Origin: Elusimicrobiota bacterium
Lineage (GTDB): Bacteria; Elusimicrobiota; Elusimicrobia; UBA1565; UBA9628
Assembly (NCBI GenBank): GCA_016212795.1
Contig: JACRDT010000010.1
Span: 1-64,000 of the forward strand
Length of the DNA stretch: 64,000 bases
Reading direction: 5' to 3'
Below, piece after piece: positions 62,016-64,000 of the stretch (position 1 is its first letter; the number at the start of each line of letters is the position of its first letter). The position numbers and the translations under genes are program-made. Under the pieces are notes generated by a model, which did no database searches, was not told the DNA's origin, and saw only the letters and a list, made by a program, of their open reading frames with translations.

Positions 62016-64000
62016 CTAATGACGGAAATGGCGCATGCCGGTGAGGACCATGGCCAGGCGCTTCTCGTCGGCGGCCGCGACCACCTCGGGGTCCTTGACC
62101 GATCCCCCCGGCTGGATGACGGCCGTCACGCCCATGGCGGCGGCCTCGTCGATGCCGTCGCGGAAGGGGAAGAACCCGTCGGAGGCCATGACCAGCGCCT
62201 CCGGCGCCGGGTTGTCCTTGAGGAAGGCCGCGAGCTTCATGCCGGCCGTGCGGACGGCGTCGACCCGCGAGGTCTGGCCCGAGCCGATGCCCACGGTCGC
62301 GTCCTTGCCGGCCAGCACGACCGCGTTGGACTTGGCGTGCTTGCACACCATCCAGGCGAACCGCAGCGCCGCCTCCTCGTCCTTGGAGGGCTTGCGTCGT
62401 GTGGCGACCTTGAGGTTGTCGCCGAAGGTGAGGTGGTCCGGCTCGGCCACGAGCACCTCGGCCCCGATGGAGCGCAGGACCGGCGCGTTGGAAGGGGGCT
62501 CCTGGCGGAGGATGAGCCTGAGGTTGGGCTTGCGGCGCAGGATGTCGAGCGCCGGCTCGTCGAACGAGGGGGCGATGACGACCTCGACGAAGCGCTGCGA
62601 CAGGGCCTCGGCGACCTCGGCCGGGACGGGCCTGTTGAAGGCCACGACGGCGCCGAAGGCGGAGAGCGGGTCGCAGGCCCACGCCCGGGCCAGGGCCTCC
62701 GGCAGGGCGGCGCCCGTCGCCGCGCCGCAGGGGGTCAGGTGCTTGACCACGACCGCCGCGGGGTCCTGCAGCTCGCAGAGGGCCTCCCACGCCGCGTGCG
62801 CGTCGAGCAGGTTGTTGTAGGAGAGCTCCTTGCCGTGGAGCTGGCGCCAGCGCGCGGCCCCGTCGCGGCCGTAGAGCGCGGCCTTCTGGTGGGGGTTCTC
62901 GCCGTAGCGCAGGTCCTGGATCTTGGAGAGAGCGAGCTTGAACGTCGCGGGGAACGGCGCGGCCTGGGACGGAGCCCCGGGCGCCGGCGTCGACGGCTGG
63001 CCGGCGCGCGGCGGGCTCCCGGCGGGCCCTCCGGGGAGCGGCGCGGCCTGGGCCGGCAGGGGCGCGCGGCGGGACCCCGCCCCGACGGGAGCGAGGGCCT
63101 CCTGCCAGGTCTTCGAGATCATCCCGTCGTACTCGGCGGTGTGCTGGAACGCCGTCAGGGCGAGCCTCTGGCGGGTCTCCAGGCTGACGACGCCTTGGGA
63201 GGACTCCATCTCCTGGAGCACCGCCCCGTAGTCCGACGGCGAGACCAGGACGGCCACGTGCTCGAAGTTCTTGGCGGCGGCCCGGATGAGCGCGACCCCG
63301 CCGATGTCGATCTGCTCGACGACCTCCAGGCCCAGGGGGGACCCCCCCTTGGCCGCGGTCTGGGCGAACGGGTAGAGGTTGACCACCACCAGGTCGATGG
63401 GTTCGATCCCGAGGAGCCCCGCTTCCTTGGCCTGGTCCGGGTCCTTGCGCCTGAAGAGGATGGCCCCGTGGACGCTCGGGTGGAGGGTCTTGACGCGCCC
63501 CGCCAGGATCTCCGGGAAGCCCGTGATGGTGTCGATGGGGCGGGTGAGGACGCCGGCTTCCCTGAGCATGCGGGCGGTGCCGGAGGTCGACACGATCTCG
63601 ACGCCCATGGCCGAAAGCTCCTTGGCGAACTCGATGAGGCCGGTCTTGTCCGACGCCGAGAGGAGGGCCCGCCGGACGCGGGGGGAGCCCTGGAGCGGCG
63701 AGGGGTTCACCTTCAAGCCCGCGTCGCTCACGTCGAGCCTCCCCTCGCAGAACAGGGCGACGGCCTTGGGGTAGAGCCAATGCTCCTGGACGCGCACCCG
63801 GGCGGCCAGGGTCGCCGGGGTGTCCGTGGCCTGGACGTGGACCGCGGACTGGGCGATGATCCAGCCGTGGTCGTAGATCTCGTCGACGAAGTGGACGGTG
63901 CAGCCGCCGATCTTGACGCCGGACCGCAGCACCTCCTCGTGGACGCGCGTCCCGTACATGCCCTGGCCGCCGAAGGCGGGCAGGAGCGACGGGTGCACGT
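62016..64000 (-). CDS. purH: PurN-PurH fusion: GAR formyltransferase C-part + AICAR formyltransferase/IMP cyclohydrolase; 5' truncated by window edge
   Basis: The frame is open to the window end. Visible residues 1-~88 are the C-terminal half of PurN: 'VHPSLLPAFGGQGMYGTRVH' (with the active-site His) and 'GCTVHFVDEIYDHGWIIAQ' (catalytic Asp). PurH follows without a stop: IMPCH part 'RRALLSASDKTGLIEFAKEL', 'STSGTARMLREAGV', then a Pro/Ala-rich insert of ~40 residues, then AICARFT with 'DLRYGENPHQKAALYG', 'VVVKHLTPCGAATGAAL' (Lys-His pair) and 'GSGQTSRVDAVRTAG'. It would catalyse formyl transfer steps 3 and 9 and the final ring closure of purine synthesis. Confidence 0.92.
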   Translation of the reverse strand, partial: VHPSLLPAFGGQGMYGTRVHEEVLRSGVKIGGCTVHFVDEIYDHGWIIAQSAVHVQATDTPATLAARVRVQEHWLYPKAVALFCEGRLDVSDAGLKVNPSPLQGSPRVRRALLSASDKTGLIEFAKELSAMGVEIVSTSGTARMLREAGVLTRPIDTITGFPEILAGRVKTLHPSVHGAILFRRKDPDQAKEAGLLGIEPIDLVVVNLYPFAQTAAKGGSPLGLEVVEQIDIGGVALIRAAAKNFEHVAVLVSPSDYGAVLQEMESSQGVVSLETRQRLALTAFQHTAEYDGMISKTWQEALAPVGAGSRRAPLPAQAAPLPGGPAGSPPRAGQPSTPAPGAPSQAAPFPATFKLALSKIQDLRYGENPHQKAALYGRDGAARWRQLHGKELSYNNLLDAHAAWEALCELQDPAAVVVKHLTPCGAATGAALPEALARAWACDPLSAFGAVVAFNRPVPAEVAEALSQRFVEVVIAPSFDEPALDILRRKPNLRLILRQEPPSNAPVLRSIGAEVLVAEPDHLTFGDNLKVATRRKPSKDEEAALRFAWMVCKHAKSNAVVLAGKDATVGIGSGQTSRVDAVRTAGMKLAAFLKDNPAPEALVMASDGFFPFRDGIDEAAAMGVTAVIQPGGSVKDPEVVAAADEKRLAMVLTGMRHFRH

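Overview
The window is a 64 kb stretch of a high-GC bacterial chromosome with densely packed genes that often overlap by 1-4 nt (ATGA/GTGA junctions). The type IV pilin-like protein at 30713-31165, with its 'NEGASKGNIGALRSALAIHYGD' style of sequence, together with very many secreted proteins and lipoproteins, suggests an uncultured member of Elusimicrobiota or a close relative. This is an inference from sequence style; there is no rRNA gene to settle it.

Layout. (1) 1-10.8 kb looks like an accessory island. It holds a truncated AbiE toxin-antitoxin pair, two diverged fragments of a recombinase-like family flanking an AAA/DUF4143 ATPase, a five-gene overlapping operon (ABC ATPase, ABC permease, LamG-like secreted protein, ChrB-domain protein, MFS transporter), a secreted Fe/Mn superoxide dismutase, and a metal-exporting P-type ATPase with its CsoR-type repressor and a visible operator. 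It stops at a tRNA-Asp gene, and base composition becomes visibly GC-richer beyond it. (2) 11-26.4 kb: S9 peptidase with a GT-C-like membrane protein, PduO-type cobalamin adenosyltransferase, periplasmic parvulin, then an overlapping tryptophanase / sensor kinase / GlcD-GlcE fusion cluster, a receptor-like Ser/Thr kinase, the GlcF subunit, and a GAF-HD-GYP phosphodiesterase flanked by palindromic elements. (3) 26.5-32.3 kb: tRNA-Gly, a terminator, a perfect 40-bp palindrome, a secreted NlpC/CHAP-like protein, and a four-gene operon (zinc ribbon protein, atypical pilin, HEAT-like lipoprotein, membrane protein with a possible degenerate GHKL domain) that I cannot assign to a known system. (4) 32.4-42 kb: NCS1 transporter, DEDDh exonuclease, secreted endonuclease I, SurE, a GT-C glycosyltransferase, a ferredoxin, a drug/metabolite-like transporter and a SRPBCC protein. 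(5) 41.4-49.6 kb: an operon for a DUF4438 protein, a 1986-aa alpha-2-macroglobulin without the thioester Gln, and a secreted partner. (6) 49.7-64 kb: amidase, GpmI, tRNA-Ser, SEC-C protein, RCC1-repeat secreted protein (next to a response-regulator remnant), clostripain-like protease, zinc metalloprotease, CoA-binding protein, FtcD, a degenerate YchF-like protein, a triple palindromic repeat, and a PurN-PurH fusion cut by the window end.

Two general features emerge. Many genes have a -10 hexamer only 5-11 nt before the start codon and no Shine-Dalgarno, implying widespread leaderless transcripts; others have strong AGGAGG sites. Families of GC-rich palindromes sit between genes, and in one case (HD-GYP) the palindrome carries the ribosome binding site.
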